Assembly: GCF_000510265.1 (NCBI RefSeq)
Contig: NZ_CP006745.1
Location: 1,323,654-1,387,653, forward strand
Length of the DNA stretch: 64,000 nucleotides
Source: Candidatus Endolissoclinum faulkneri L5
GTDB taxonomy: Bacteria > Pseudomonadota > Alphaproteobacteria > Thalassobaculales > Thalassobaculaceae
Direction of reading: 5' to 3'
A program made the translations under genes and the position numbers. Below the pieces are notes generated by a model that had not been told where the DNA came from, searched no databases, and saw nothing but the letters and a program-made list of their open reading frames with translations. Positions 10,650-21,892 of this stretch are shown piece after piece (within the stretch, counting starts at the first letter, position 1; the number at the start of each line of letters is the position of its first letter).

Positions 10650-12356
10650 ATGGCAGAGGCCGCTTACGCAGACGAATTTGAATCCATGTTAGAGGAGTCG
10701 TTCGGTCATATACCCTCGATTGAGGGAAGTGTAGTTAAAGGTAAAGTAGTTAGTTTGGAGAATGAATATGCACTGATTGATGTGGGGCTTAAATCTGAAG
10801 GGCTTGTGGCATTGAAAGAATTCGCTTCTTCTGGCCATGATGTTAAGTTAAACGTTGGTGATGAGGTTGAAGTTTATGTTGAGCGCTTAGAAAACAATAA
10901 TGGTGAGACAATACTGAGTCGGGACAAGGCACGTCGTGAAGAAGCATGGGCTGCTTTAGAGCGTGCATTTAATAGTAGCGAACGAGTTACAGGTATAATC
11001 TTTTCACGCGTCAAAGGCGGTTTTACCGTTGACTTATCTGGCGCTATGGCGTTTTTGCCTGGTAGTCAAGTGGATATACGTCCTGTGCGTGATATTGGCC
11101 CGTTAATAGGTACTCCTCAACCATTTCAGATTCTTAAAATGGATCGTCGCCGTGGTAACATTGTAGTCTCCCGTCGTGCTGTTCTTGAAGAGAGTCGTGC
11201 AGAGGCAAGAAGTGAATTAGTTGCTTCGCTTAAGGAAGGTATGATTCTTCAAGGAGTGGTTAAAAATATAACCGACTACGGTGCTTTTGTTGACTTAGGC
11301 GGTGTTGATGGCCTACTGCATGTGACTGATATTGCTTGGCGTCGTATTAATCATCCTAATGAAGCCCTACAGATCGGTCAAACTGTAAAAGTGCAAGTGA
11401 TTCGTTTCAATCCAGAAACACAGCGTATTTCTCTAGGTATGAAGCAGCTCGAAGTCGATCCTTGGGAAGATGTTGAAATGCGTTATCTTGTCGGAGCAAA
11501 ATTTGCTGGCCGTGTCACTAACATCACTGATTACGGTGCTTTCGTTGAACTTCAGCCGGGTATCGAGGGTTTAGTTCATGTATCTGAAATGAGCTGGACC
11601 AAGAAGAATTTTCATCCCGGCAAGATTGTTTCAACATCTCAAGAGGTTGAGGTAATGATATTGGATCTTGATCCCCAAAAACGTCGTATCTCTCTTGGTT
11701 TAAAACAATGTCTTGGTAATCCCTGGGAAGAATTTATGAATAAATATCCTTCGGGTGCAGAACTTAATGGAGAAGTAAAAAACATTACTGAATTTGGTTT
11801 ATTTATTGGCCTTCCTGGCGAAATCGATGGCATGGTACATCTTTCTGATATCGATTGGAATACTCCTGGCGAAGAAGCCATCCAAAATTACAATAAGGGT
11901 GATATAGTTCGCGCAAAGGTTCTAGATATTGACGTCGAAAAAGAACGTATTTCTCTTGGTATTAAGCAATTAATAGTTGATCCTTTTGAGCTCGGTTCTA
12001 CTAGTACTCGTAAAGGAGCGGTCCTAACCTGTGTAGTCACTAAGATTGCTGATATTGGCATTGAAGTTAGTTTAGGTAACGGTATGAGCGGCTTCATACG
12101 CAAGTCAGATCTATCCCGCGATCGTTTCGAACAGCGCTCTGATCGTTTTGCCGTTGATGAAAAAGTTGATGCTAAGGTGATCAGTATTGATAACAAGACA
12201 CGTAGGGTTTTGCTATCCATTAAAGCACGCGAAGTTGAAGAGGAGAAAAAAGCTATGCAAGAATATGGGTCATCTGATAGCGGTGCTAGTCTTGGGGATA
12301 TTTTGGGTGCTGCGTTAAATCAACGCGAAGAAAGTAAAAAGACAAATGATGACTAA
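10650..12356 (+). CDS. rpsA: 30S ribosomal protein S1
   Basis: S1 binds mRNA on the small subunit and helps initiation on structured or weak ribosome sites. At 568 aa it carries six S1 (OB-fold) repeats at about 24-90, 108-175, 196-264, 281-350, 366-437 and 453-522. The middle ones carry the clear core ITDYGAFVDL / ITDYGAFVEL. The tail is charged and Asp/Glu/Lys-rich, as usual. A good ribosome site (GAGGAGAA) stands 5 nt before the ATG. The cmk-rpsA-ihfB order is widely conserved in proteobacteria. Nothing in the sequence looks impaired. Confidence 0.98.
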   Translation: MAEAAYADEFESMLEESFGHIPSIEGSVVKGKVVSLENEYALIDVGLKSEGLVALKEFASSGHDVKLNVGDEVEVYVERLENNNGETILSRDKARREEAWAALERAFNSSERVTGIIFSRVKGGFTVDLSGAMAFLPGSQVDIRPVRDIGPLIGTPQPFQILKMDRRRGNIVVSRRAVLEESRAEARSELVASLKEGMILQGVVKNITDYGAFVDLGGVDGLLHVTDIAWRRINHPNEALQIGQTVKVQVIRFNPETQRISLGMKQLEVDPWEDVEMRYLVGAKFAGRVTNITDYGAFVELQPGIEGLVHVSEMSWTKKNFHPGKIVSTSQEVEVMILDLDPQKRRISLGLKQCLGNPWEEFMNKYPSGAELNGEVKNITEFGLFIGLPGEIDGMVHLSDIDWNTPGEEAIQNYNKGDIVRAKVLDIDVEKERISLGIKQLIVDPFELGSTSTRKGAVLTCVVTKIADIGIEVSLGNGMSGFIRKSDLSRDRFEQRSDRFAVDEKVDAKVISIDNKTRRVLLSIKAREVEEEKKAMQEYGSSDSGASLGDILGAALNQREESKKTNDD

Positions 12357-12565
12357 AATTGAGTTAAGTAGCTTACAAATTAAGCTAATTGTATTTTGTA
12401 ACTGGATTATTTTAGTGTTTTTACTACTAAACGGTTATATAACAAATAAATTTTTTAGCAAAAAACTTATATTTACTGCTATTTCTAGTGAGATAAGTTC
12501 TATGAAGGTGATAAGATATTAGGTCTGTTTAAGATTTATACGAAACCTAGCAGAGGTTCTAAATT

Positions 12566-12847
12566 ATGACTAAATCTGAATTGATCCTTCGACTCGTTGA
12601 AACAAATCCGCATTTGTTTCAACGAGATGTTGAATCTGTGGTTTCCACTGTGTTTGAAAAAATCACAGAAGCGTTGATACGTGGTGACCGTGTTGAATTA
12701 CGTGGGTTTGGTGCGTTTTCTATTAAGCATCGTGAAGCACGCGTAGGACGTAACCCACGTACAGGTAAATCCGTAAGTGTTGCAAGTAAATGCATACCTT
12801 TTTTCAAGACAGGTAAGCTGCTTCGTGAAAAGATAAACATTAGTTGA
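12566..12847 (+). CDS. ihfB: Integration host factor beta subunit / HU-family DNA-bending protein
   Basis: A 93-aa HU/IHF-fold protein that bends DNA as a heterodimer with IhfA. The beta-arm signature RVGRNPRTG is at residues 59-67, including the intercalating Pro. [10 protein letters not shown] near the N-terminus and its place after rpsA identify the beta subunit rather than HU. AGAGG lies upstream of the ATG. The 5' coding region contains a perfect inverted repeat (12593-12607 / 12612-12626, 15-bp arms, 4-nt loop) that falls at codons 10-21 and could fold into a strong mRNA hairpin just after the start. The protein motifs there are still conserved. Confidence 0.96.
   Translation: MTKSELILRLVETNPHLFQRDVESVVSTVFEKITEALIRGDRVELRGFGAFSIKHREARVGRNPRTGKSVSVASKCIPFFKTGKLLREKINIS
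12593..12626. repeat. Perfect 15-bp inverted repeat inside ihfB coding sequence
   Basis: The left arm 12593-12607 (CTCGTTGAAACAAAT) is the exact reverse complement of 12612-12626, with loop CCGC. It spans codons for [11 protein letters not shown], a conserved stretch of IhfB, so both arms are under coding constraint and still match at 15 of 15 positions. Confidence 0.97.
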
Positions 12848-12895
12848 AGCGATTTTTGAAAGTATGTCTTGTTGTTTTTAGACAACACAGCAAGC

Positions 12896-12913
12896 ACCTT
12901 GCTTCGGCAAGGT
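12896..12913 (+). terminator. Stem with TTCG tetraloop after ihfB
   Basis: ACCTTGC and GCAAGGT pair around TTCG, 48 nt after the ihfB stop. It is a stable, locally G+C-rich hairpin in otherwise A+T-rich DNA, but no T-run follows. Termination or mRNA 3'-end protection is plausible but not proven. Confidence 0.4.
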
Positions 12914-15021
12914 CATAGATCACTAAAATAGGATATGTTGACTTATTATTATAAGGTATCGCATTTTTTGATATAATCATTATAGAGGATCTGTGATAAT
13001 AGGCACTAGTTATTAATGAATTTAATATAACTTTATTCCTCCATCTAGCAATGATATTACTAAACTCAGAATAGTCGAATAAGTGAGAATTAATTACTAA
13101 AATTATTTGATGGATAATAGCTTAACACTAACTGGTTTATATATATCTTTCAATATATATTACTATATTCCCAAATAGCATATGCTTAAATTGTCTAACA
13201 TACAATAGTAGAATTACTAAGAATTAGTATTTGTGTATTGATTAGCTATCAATTAAAGCACAACTACTAATTCAGCAATAGATCAACAGCTGGATGAAAT
13301 ATTTTAAGATTTACCCTTGGCTTAAAAGAGGTAAGTCAAGTTTATCTGATAAATACAGAATTTTTTGGATGCTTTTAGCTTTGATAAGCTAAAATTAATA
13401 TCACAAAGCAATTTATTGCAGTCAAATTGCCAAGTTATATGACAATAAGTTAATTCATTGAAACAATTTTTATGCACAATTGTTTCAAACAATATTACTG
13501 CTTGTCTCTTTTGTAATAGATAATTAACAAAGTGACAGGTTACGATTTTAAAGTACTAAAAGCTCGCAATGTGCGTCTGGGTTCTATGTTTCTTAAATGC
13601 AGCTGTGAAAGCAAATAAATTTGATGAATGCAATATTACCTCTAAAAAGAAAAATATTTACCAGAATAGCAGTTTCCTTTATAGTACTTGCCGCAAACAT
13701 ACTAAAACAACTATTATCTGATAGATCTAAATTTATCACAATACGGCAATCCTCATTTATTGTTGCAGTAAAGAAGCAATAAGTTAGAAAGATTCATAAG
13801 ATAGTTCATGGCACACGTTTATATTAAGATACTAATGTTATTAAAATATACCAAAGTGCAAATTAATAATCCCAAACTAAGGTATATTCGCTGCAGTATA
13901 TGAAGTTTGAAATCGATAATACGCGATAACATAAGTAAAAATTACTTATAGTACAATGTGCTATTTTCATATCGTTTGTTCTTCGCTGATATTAGACTAT
14001 AATGCTCTGTGACTATCTTAATAGTGAAAAATTGTGAATCCTTATATCACTAGTTAACCATTTTCTCGTAAAATTATTAGTAGCAATATACAACGAATAG
14101 AAATTAATACAGTAAAAGTACATAAAAATAAAAATTTTATTGTATAATTTTATCTTTAATTATTTAGATGCGCATATGCAAAATTCGCTGATTGTTGTTA
14201 GAACTATTTTATTAACAATATAGGTAAAATATTAGTCTTAATTGGATTAAGCTTATTAAAGCTTACCATTTATTTCGCAAATAACTATAAGATTGATAAT
14301 TATTAAACGCATCAATATGCTAACAATTCTATTGAGTATATAACCAAATCCTTCGCTCCCGACTTCTGCTACGATAAAAAAAGATATCATCTAATATAAA
14401 TCAAATATATTAAAGTAGAGAACAACACTATAGATTTAATCGCTTATCGAATATTTAGTTAAAGGATAAATCAAAATGCGATGACGCCTTAAAAAAAAGA
14501 AGTAATAGCTATCGCTCCTCGACTGACAATTATTTTTCAAGATTTAGTATTTTACAAAAATCAATCTAATAATTTTTTTATTATTGCTTATGAGCATAAC
14601 ATAATAAAATTGTATCTTACTTTTACATATAGAAAAGTAATTTTGTGAGAAAAATTATTTAAACATTTCAATACAGGCCTCTAAAATAAACTAATTTCTT
14701 TTTTTTGTTATATGCCAGATCACATAATCTTTTCACATTATAAAATATAGATTTGTTCTATGCTATATAGCAAGTTTTACACTAGAAATACTAAGTACCA
14801 GTTATTACCTTTTTAAAGTAAAGACGTAATAATTAACGATATCAATAATACTAGAGTAACAAACTTAGCAATGTTTCTTAGTCCTTAGACTAAAATTGTA
14901 CAAGAGCATTTTTAATAGATTGCAAGATTAGTAGAATAAAAAATTAAAGATAATTAAGATATTTAATAATCAATAAATGTTGCTTTCTGCCGAAAAAGAG
15001 AATAGAAGTTAGCAATTATGA
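12914..15021. other. Gene-free spacer between ihfB and addA
   Basis: About 2.1 kb between convergent genes, with no recognisable gene. In free-living relatives this interval tends to hold lapA, tryptophan and accD/folC-type genes. None is visible here even as a relic, so the DNA has either been deleted or eroded past recognition. An 11-bp inverted repeat (TTGAAACAATT) lies at about 13457-13487. Confidence 0.6.
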
Positions 15022-18000
15022 TTATATTACATCATAATTGCTTTGAAGACAATCATCAGGTATGGGCATTAGATAAGGCCTACTTGTCCAAAGAAATGCG
15101 CAACGTACTAACCGACCAGGATATAAAGAAGATACTAATGTTCTATAGGCTGCCATCTGCTGCAAGTATGATTCTTCTACAGAATTAATAGACATTGGTG
15201 GCAATCGATTACTTTTGTAATCAACAATAAGTATACATTCTTCGCATACGACTAGCCGATCAATTACGCCAGAAATGGTTTGCAAACCATTTGGTCCATT
15301 TACTTGTCCAATAATTGGCACTTCTGCTCGAGAATTAAAAGCAAACACGGGAGCAAATTCTGGATGATTAAGAACCAATAATACTTCTTCCAACCAATCA
15401 TCCATTTTATTACCATTAGTATCGATATGTTTGCCAATTAAAGCAAGACCTGCTGCACGACGATATTGGGGCTCTAAATCAGGAAGCAATTGAAGCAAGC
15501 GGTGTAATAATACACCTCGCTTGAGGTGATCTGATCCATTCTTGTGTAAAGGTGAATTAACAATATTATTATTAACCAAAGCATGAGATGGAGCAACAGA
15601 ACGCAACCTAACTGTTTTGCCTGGAGCAATTACACTAACACGCGCCCAAGAAGGTAATAATTTAGGATAATGATATGGATTAACTACACTCGATTGAGAT
15701 ATATTTGATTTCTCTCCGGAAATGAATATTAAGCTACCGTCTTCTTTCTGCTCAGAAATGGAACGCATAGCCCAACAAACTTGGCCAAACCAACTTTTTT
15801 CAATTTTATCGTACTTTCCCTTCGAACCGTAGAAGATCAGCCAATCTTCAGCTCGAGTCATCGCGACATAGAGCAAGCGATAGTATTCTGCTTCCATTAG
15901 CGCTTGTGTCCTTGCACGCGCAGCAAAAGAAACACTATCGGCGCTAGAATTAGATGACAGCCATAGTGGCATATCTATGCCACTATGGTGCCAAATTATG
16001 CTGTTGCGTAACTGTGGTAGACGAACTGTATCTGGCAATATAACAATTGGAGCCTGAAGACCCTTAGCGCCATGAACGGTCATTACTCGCACCTGATTAA
16101 CTTCGGCACTATTTAATTGGCGTTTTACTTCATATTGACTAGTCGTAATCATATGCAGAAAGTTTTGTAAAGATGGTGGGTTATCCTGTTCGTCATCTAA
16201 AGCATGACCCAAAAATTCATCAATCGCATCATTACACTCAACTCCGTATCGAGAGATTAAGCGCTCACGAATACCTTCAGTTGACAAAAGTTGCTGATAA
16301 AAATCATGAGGTTGCAGGTGCTTTGCCATAATCGACCAACTAGCAAGTTTTTTAGCTGCCTGATCAAAAACGATATTTTTATTTGCTACACGCCACAGCT
16401 CTGCCCATAAGCGCTTCTCTTGGCGTCCATAAGCAAGATCCAGCAAATCCTCTTCTTTCAGCCCTATAAGCGGACCTTTCAGAACACAAGCTAGAGTCAA
16501 ATCATCATCAGGTAGCAACATTAGCTCACCCAAAGCTATTAAATCACGTACCGCCATATGCTCAGTTAACACCATGCGATCAACACCCCCCACTGGGATC
16601 CCAGTAAACTTAAAAGCACGAACTAATTCCGTCATAAAAGTACCTCGTCGACGAACTAGTATCATGATATCACCTGGACGAATAGGGCGGTTTTTTGCTT
16701 CTAATAACTCTCCCGAATTGAGCCAATTAGCGATGCGTTGAACAATAATCTGAGTTAAGCGCTTAACAGCATTATCTTCCGTAAGAGTAATGGATGATAA
16801 TGGTGACCAGCAATTAGGTTTTTCCTTTTCTGTTGCTTCAATCAATGGCCAAATCTCAACTCTTCCTACCTGCCCAATACGACTAGTTTGATGCGTGATC
16901 TTAGTCTTAACACCAGCAACGACATCTTCTACTCCATGATTTATGTTATCACAGCCAAAAACGGCATCTACTGCCTTTAGTACAGAAGCTGTAGAACGAA
17001 ATGATATATTCATTTCCACATCACGAAAAGCCTTATTGACTGTTTTTGCTCGTTCAGCTAAATATGATCTTGCATTCCTAAACTCCACTGGATCAGCGCC
17101 CTGAAAGCTATATATCGACTGCTTCGCATCCCCTACTACAAATATGGTACTCAAGCGCTCAGACTTTTTATCTATTACACTATTCTCTCCACTAAGAAAT
17201 ACCTCATCTGCCAACGCACGCACTATTTCCCATTGTGCTGAACTAGTGTCTTGAGCTTCATCAATTAATATATGTTCCAAATGGTTATCTAACTTAAATA
17301 GGGTCCAAGCAGCTTCTCCCTGAATAGTAAGTAAACGACGTAAATGTTCTACTAAATCCTCAAAATCAAGCAATCCGGAACGCGATTTAGCGGTCTCATA
17401 AGCAGTAATTACAGCAACAGATAAATGAATCAATGCAGCTGATCGTAAAGCTGTGTCTAGCGCCTTACGCATCTCCTCAACTGCTAAAATACGTTTTGCT
17501 TCAATGGCTAGATTATCGACTAGATTAGGTGTTTTATTCTGAATTTTTTTAGTGGCAAATCTGGACAGGATACTACCATCGTGTGTCAGAAAAGTTTGCT
17601 TATAATCATCCCAACCCAATGCCCTTGCATTGGTATTCGGTAGAGCAAGCCAAGCGAATAGTGTATTCGCACGCTTAATATCAGTTTTACTTCCGCCCGC
17701 TAAAGCTCGTGCAGAATCATACAAGGCCTTGCGCACAAAGGCGTTGTCTTTGCTGGCATTTCGCCGAATACTTAAGTCAGTATCCGCCGGATTAGTTCCG
17801 AGGGTATGATGTAAATTAGCGATGATTGCTTCGATACCACCTACTGCCTCTAATGAATGCATTAACCGTACACGCTGAAGCAGCATAGTCTTTAACAGAT
17901 CACTTACAGTCTGCTCAGTAGCTCGCTCGGCTATTATAGCTAAAGCTCTGGCTAAATCACTATCAGTTCCACTACACGCTATTTCCAGTACCAAGCGCTG

Positions 18001-18492
18001 TGCATCATCCAGCATAGATGCTGCCGTTCGATCGTTGGCAAGATGAAAATCTGGTGTTACACCAGACTCTAGTGGAAAGCGAAGTAACAAAGAATGAGCG
18101 AATGCGTGTATTGTTTTAATATTTAAACCACCAGGTGTGTCTAGCACCTTGGCAAACAAACGCCTTGCTTTATCTATACGATCCTGGGAAGCTGTTTGGT
18201 TATCCAACCCCTCCAATTCTGTCCTTAAAGCATCAGTGCTAATTGATGTCCATTTAGAAAGGATTCGCAATAAGCGTGTAGATATTTCTGTCGCAGCAGC
18301 CGTACTAAATGTCAAACAAAGCAAACCCTGCGGTTCGCAACCGAGCAACAAAAGTTTTAGCAACCGATCGATTAATACTTTGGTTTTACCAGAGCCAGCC
18401 GAAGCAGCTACCCAAACAGAAGTAGATGGGTCAGTAGCTTCTTGCTGATTACGAAGAGCTTTTTTAACTATGCTAAAAGAATCCAAAGGCAA
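15022..18492 (-). CDS. addA: AddA helicase-nuclease subunit (alphaproteobacterial type)
   Basis: AddA is the 3'-5' helicase and nuclease subunit of AddAB, which resects double-strand ends for RecA-dependent repair (the alphaproteobacterial counterpart of RecBCD). At 1156 aa it is full length. It shows Walker A SAGSGKT at 31-37, Walker B DEAQDTS in the first third, motif III FQGADPVEF, motif V VMTVHGAKGLQ, motif VI YVAMTRAEDW, and a C-terminal RecB-type nuclease motif VDYKSNR near residue 1100. It follows addB with 25 nt between them, so they are co-transcribed. A perfect 13-bp inverted repeat sits in the coding sequence at 15961-15988, and a 14-nt palindrome near 16594-16607. Confidence 0.95.
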   Translation of the reverse strand: MPLDSFSIVKKALRNQQEATDPSTSVWVAASAGSGKTKVLIDRLLKLLLLGCEPQGLLCLTFSTAAATEISTRLLRILSKWTSISTDALRTELEGLDNQTASQDRIDKARRLFAKVLDTPGGLNIKTIHAFAHSLLLRFPLESGVTPDFHLANDRTAASMLDDAQRLVLEIACSGTDSDLARALAIIAERATEQTVSDLLKTMLLQRVRLMHSLEAVGGIEAIIANLHHTLGTNPADTDLSIRRNASKDNAFVRKALYDSARALAGGSKTDIKRANTLFAWLALPNTNARALGWDDYKQTFLTHDGSILSRFATKKIQNKTPNLVDNLAIEAKRILAVEEMRKALDTALRSAALIHLSVAVITAYETAKSRSGLLDFEDLVEHLRRLLTIQGEAAWTLFKLDNHLEHILIDEAQDTSSAQWEIVRALADEVFLSGENSVIDKKSERLSTIFVVGDAKQSIYSFQGADPVEFRNARSYLAERAKTVNKAFRDVEMNISFRSTASVLKAVDAVFGCDNINHGVEDVVAGVKTKITHQTSRIGQVGRVEIWPLIEATEKEKPNCWSPLSSITLTEDNAVKRLTQIIVQRIANWLNSGELLEAKNRPIRPGDIMILVRRRGTFMTELVRAFKFTGIPVGGVDRMVLTEHMAVRDLIALGELMLLPDDDLTLACVLKGPLIGLKEEDLLDLAYGRQEKRLWAELWRVANKNIVFDQAAKKLASWSIMAKHLQPHDFYQQLLSTEGIRERLISRYGVECNDAIDEFLGHALDDEQDNPPSLQNFLHMITTSQYEVKRQLNSAEVNQVRVMTVHGAKGLQAPIVILPDTVRLPQLRNSIIWHHSGIDMPLWLSSNSSADSVSFAARARTQALMEAEYYRLLYVAMTRAEDWLIFYGSKGKYDKIEKSWFGQVCWAMRSISEQKEDGSLIFISGEKSNISQSSVVNPYHYPKLLPSWARVSVIAPGKTVRLRSVAPSHALVNNNIVNSPLHKNGSDHLKRGVLLHRLLQLLPDLEPQYRRAAGLALIGKHIDTNGNKMDDWLEEVLLVLNHPEFAPVFAFNSRAEVPIIGQVNGPNGLQTISGVIDRLVVCEECILIVDYKSNRLPPMSINSVEESYLQQMAAYRTLVSSLYPGRLVRCAFLWTSRPYLMPIPDDCLQSNYDVI
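15961..15988. repeat. Perfect 13-bp inverted repeat inside addA
   Basis: The arms 15961-15973 and 15976-15988 are exact reverse complements around a 2-nt loop (TC). On the coding strand the repeat encodes HSGIDMPLWL. The PLW part matches what I recall of the family, while the other arm covers a variable stretch. Confidence 0.95.
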
Positions 18493-18517
18493 TCATCTTT
18501 AATCGTTGTCCATGATA

Positions 18518-21517
18518 CTACCAATCACCAACACGCGCTAAATGTTCATAATCCCTAAAGCGTAAATTGTAATGCGAATGAGGAGCAGGACAATAAGGAG
18601 TCTTTTCCTCATCAAAGGTAGCAATCAATGACTCTAAACCACTACGCGCTTCACTAATCAAACTAGGTACAATCTTGTCCACAAGATCGATTTTACCAGA
18701 TTGATTGCCCAATCCAACTCTCCAGTACTCCAATGAAGAAATATCTGCAGCTAAAATATCAGAGAATCCTCCGGCGAGTAAGATCATGGCCTCCAAAGGA
18801 AGTTGCGATGCCCAACCAGTCTTCAAATCGCTTAATGTTGGGTTTAATCCACTCTTATAATCAACAATTGAATAGCTACCATCCTTGCGCTTATCAATAC
18901 GATCAGCAGTACCAAAAAGTTCGAAAAGTCCACCTGGAGCAGGTACAGCAATGGTACCCTTAAGCTCAATAGCGGAATAATTAAGCGACTTTCTTCGCTC
19001 CCGTTCAACTTTTACGAACCAGCTTGCTACTCGCTTAAAACATGGCCACCAAAAAGCCCAGACACTAAGCCTATTTGCATAAGCAGCAAAACTGCGCTTG
19101 CCGTATGCAATTAAAATTTTATTTGCTTGAGGTGGCAAAGTGCGAGGATAATCGCGCACAAAATCACCTAAAGCCGCATGAATGGCCTTGCCGTACTCAG
19201 CAGCTCCAAGCTTCATATCAAGCGGATCCAGCTTACGCAAATTTAAAATATAACGAGCATAAATAGAATACGGATCGCGTAACCAAGTATTAATTTGAGT
19301 TATAGGCAAACGGCGCGGCCGTTGACTCAAGCGCGGTCGAGGCTCTGGTCGGCGCCCAGGATCAAAAACTTTAGGCATGTCAAGCAAATTATAGCCGTAA
19401 GATGGTAATTTTTGCCAAAATGTTAATTTTTCCTCGCTATTTAGCACACGAGCAACAGTATCAAGACGTAACAGCCAGCGCGAAGGAATAGTAGGATTGC
19501 CGCTATTTCTTTGAGAACGAGTAAGAAATATCTCTTGACTTCCCATAGCCATAGCTATATCATGAGCCGTTTTACCAATACTCAAATTAAGATCCGGCAA
19601 ACCAAAATTTCGACGCATGAGACGGCTTATCCATGGGTCTGATTCTGGCTTTGACGGACAATTACCTTCGTTGAGCCCGCCCAAAATCAGTCGATCAAAG
19701 GTCTGCAGCCTAGCCTCTGGTAAGCCTAAAATATGCAATCTTGCATTCATATTATAGTAGTGCTTAACAACTCGTTTTTCTAGCAACGCATTAAATAATC
19801 CTGGCCAATCCTTCCCAGCAATCGGATAAACATTAGCAGCAGCTGCGATAAATTCTCTAAACAGTTGAGCTATAACCGCGCCATCCTCCCCAGCCCATAA
19901 TCGTAAACTCCCATGAGCATCATGGGATGTTGCAAACATCTCCGCTGTACGCAAATGCACATTCATAATATCAATTAGTAATATCGCAGGACGGGATAAA
20001 GCGATTTCAAGTGGTCCAAGCGCCTTAGCCAACCACTGACAAAAATAAAGCAACAAATCAGCAGCAGCCTGATTAATCGTTCTTGATGGAATTATCGCCT
20101 CAATCGCTTTTAATAATCCAGCCAATCCAGCTGGAGGACGAGGCCCACGCAAGACTTCGCGATCAATGAGTCTAACTATCCACTCTAAGCGTTCTGGCGT
20201 TAGCCCACAATTACTTAACTGGTGTTTAAGTAGCGATAACAAAGCTACTGGAGCACAATCTATTGCTGCTCGAACCACGAGGCGCATAAATATTGCTGGT
20301 ACGCTATTAGACAATAGAAAACCACCGCAATCTTTAATTGCTATTTTTTCATTATCTTCCTGGTTGATTTGCCAACGATCTAGTTCATTCGAAACTCGAC
20401 GAGCAAGATCACGATCATTAGTAACAAGTGCAGCATTCTTGTCAGGCTGCTCCAGCACTTCTCGCATAAGTAATGCGATGATCTCAGCCTCTTCGCGCGA
20501 AGAAGATACATCTATTTTAATAATTTTCTCAAAATCAACTGGCTTAGGTGCTGCAACAGCAGTAAAAAGACTACACCAAACGTCAGTAGTAACAGCAGGT
20601 CGCATAATCTCATGGATTAACCGATCACGTCCGGTAATACTAAGCGAAGATGTCCAGTACTGGACATTAGCACGAGTAATACCTAGTGCGTTTATAAGTT
20701 TATTCATACCATGCTGTGGATGGGATGGGTCATTGGCAATGGCACTCCAGGTCAATTGATCACTATAAATATCCAAACCAGGTAGTACAATTGCACCGTT
20801 AGGCAAAGTTAATACAGCTTTCATTAATTCGGCAGTAGCAGGAATTAAATCGGTAAATCCAGCTAGGATAACCAAACTTCTAGGTTTTTTAGCAAGCAGG
20901 TGCGCAGCTTTAGCTCTTATTAAAGCACCTCGTCGAACCATTGGATCAATCGCTGATAATGCCTTCAACCGTGTATACCAACCTTCCACCACAACTGTTA
21001 GCAATGCAAGAGTCTTATCCCAAGAGCCGGCATACAAATTTGGAACAAGGTCCTTTAGCGAGGCAAAGCATAATTCATGCGTTTGTATTTCGTCGATCAG
21101 GTTAGCTAACTTTGTGGCTAGAAGATAAGCTTGTTCTGGAGTATGCGAAACATCACTACTAACATATGTATCAAAAAAACCTATTATTAGACGCATCAAT
21201 TCTAAATTACGCTGCAAGTTAGGTACTGCTGGAAGTATTTCTAGAGCGTAAACTTCATCACTTTTAGGGATTACCTCGCAATTCGATAAATATTCCTGTT
21301 CATCTGCTATAGTAGATAATTTTGGCAGCAATACTGCAGGAGTTGGTACTAAACGCAAGAAGGCTTTCGCAGTTGCACGTACTGCGATACGACTCGGTAG
21401 CACTACCTGTACATCGGTTAACTCAATAAGATTGCCATTAACCCTTTCCCATATCCCTGCTACCAAACAATCCAAAAATGGTGCGGTGATGGGGATGCTA
21501 TACAATCCGCCAGTCAT
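18518..21517 (-). CDS. addB: AddB double-strand break repair nuclease subunit
   Basis: Partner of AddA in the end-resecting helicase-nuclease. The 999-aa protein matches the alphaproteobacterial AddB family: a helicase-like N-terminal part without an obvious intact ATP-binding loop, the segment LILGGLNEGNCP near residue 600, and a C-terminal nuclease domain with PITQINTWLRDPYSIYARY followed by the catalytic IVDYKSG near residue 900. I see no four-cysteine iron-sulfur arrangement like that of Bacillus AddB. The start ATG at 21517 is preceded by A+T-rich DNA without a strong ribosome site. A perfect 18-nt palindrome lies in the coding region at 20650-20667. Keeping 6.5 kb of addAB in a genome this eroded implies strong selection for break repair. 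Confidence 0.93.
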   Translation of the reverse strand: MTGGLYSIPITAPFLDCLVAGIWERVNGNLIELTDVQVVLPSRIAVRATAKAFLRLVPTPAVLLPKLSTIADEQEYLSNCEVIPKSDEVYALEILPAVPNLQRNLELMRLIIGFFDTYVSSDVSHTPEQAYLLATKLANLIDEIQTHELCFASLKDLVPNLYAGSWDKTLALLTVVVEGWYTRLKALSAIDPMVRRGALIRAKAAHLLAKKPRSLVILAGFTDLIPATAELMKAVLTLPNGAIVLPGLDIYSDQLTWSAIANDPSHPQHGMNKLINALGITRANVQYWTSSLSITGRDRLIHEIMRPAVTTDVWCSLFTAVAAPKPVDFEKIIKIDVSSSREEAEIIALLMREVLEQPDKNAALVTNDRDLARRVSNELDRWQINQEDNEKIAIKDCGGFLLSNSVPAIFMRLVVRAAIDCAPVALLSLLKHQLSNCGLTPERLEWIVRLIDREVLRGPRPPAGLAGLLKAIEAIIPSRTINQAAADLLLYFCQWLAKALGPLEIALSRPAILLIDIMNVHLRTAEMFATSHDAHGSLRLWAGEDGAVIAQLFREFIAAAANVYPIAGKDWPGLFNALLEKRVVKHYYNMNARLHILGLPEARLQTFDRLILGGLNEGNCPSKPESDPWISRLMRRNFGLPDLNLSIGKTAHDIAMAMGSQEIFLTRSQRNSGNPTIPSRWLLRLDTVARVLNSEEKLTFWQKLPSYGYNLLDMPKVFDPGRRPEPRPRLSQRPRRLPITQINTWLRDPYSIYARYILNLRKLDPLDMKLGAAEYGKAIHAALGDFVRDYPRTLPPQANKILIAYGKRSFAAYANRLSVWAFWWPCFKRVASWFVKVERERRKSLNYSAIELKGTIAVPAPGGLFELFGTADRIDKRKDGSYSIVDYKSGLNPTLSDLKTGWASQLPLEAMILLAGGFSDILAADISSLEYWRVGLGNQSGKIDLVDKIVPSLISEARSGLESLIATFDEEKTPYCPAPHSHYNLRFRDYEHLARVGDW

Positions 21518-21892
21518 ATAATATTTAATATTAGTTTAATAAAGAAAATTATTCTAACAGAATTAGCAAAACAAAACATTAAGTGAAGCATCAGAAATTA
21601 ATTAGTACATTGCTTTAAAATTCCTAAAATATTCATCATATTACTGTAGTATAATAATGAGCATTAATTAATATGCATAAAAATTATGTGTAATGAATCT
21701 TTAAAATCATTACATCTAAATAATTAAGATTAACAAGAATAGATACTGCTATTCTGAACTATTAAAAATAATATTATCTTAAAAAATTATTTTATCATAA
21801 GTTGATTACAACAAAACAACAAGATAAATTTCTAATTTTTCTATTATTGTGTTTAGCAACCCACACAACGCATTATACTAATCTAGCTGCAA

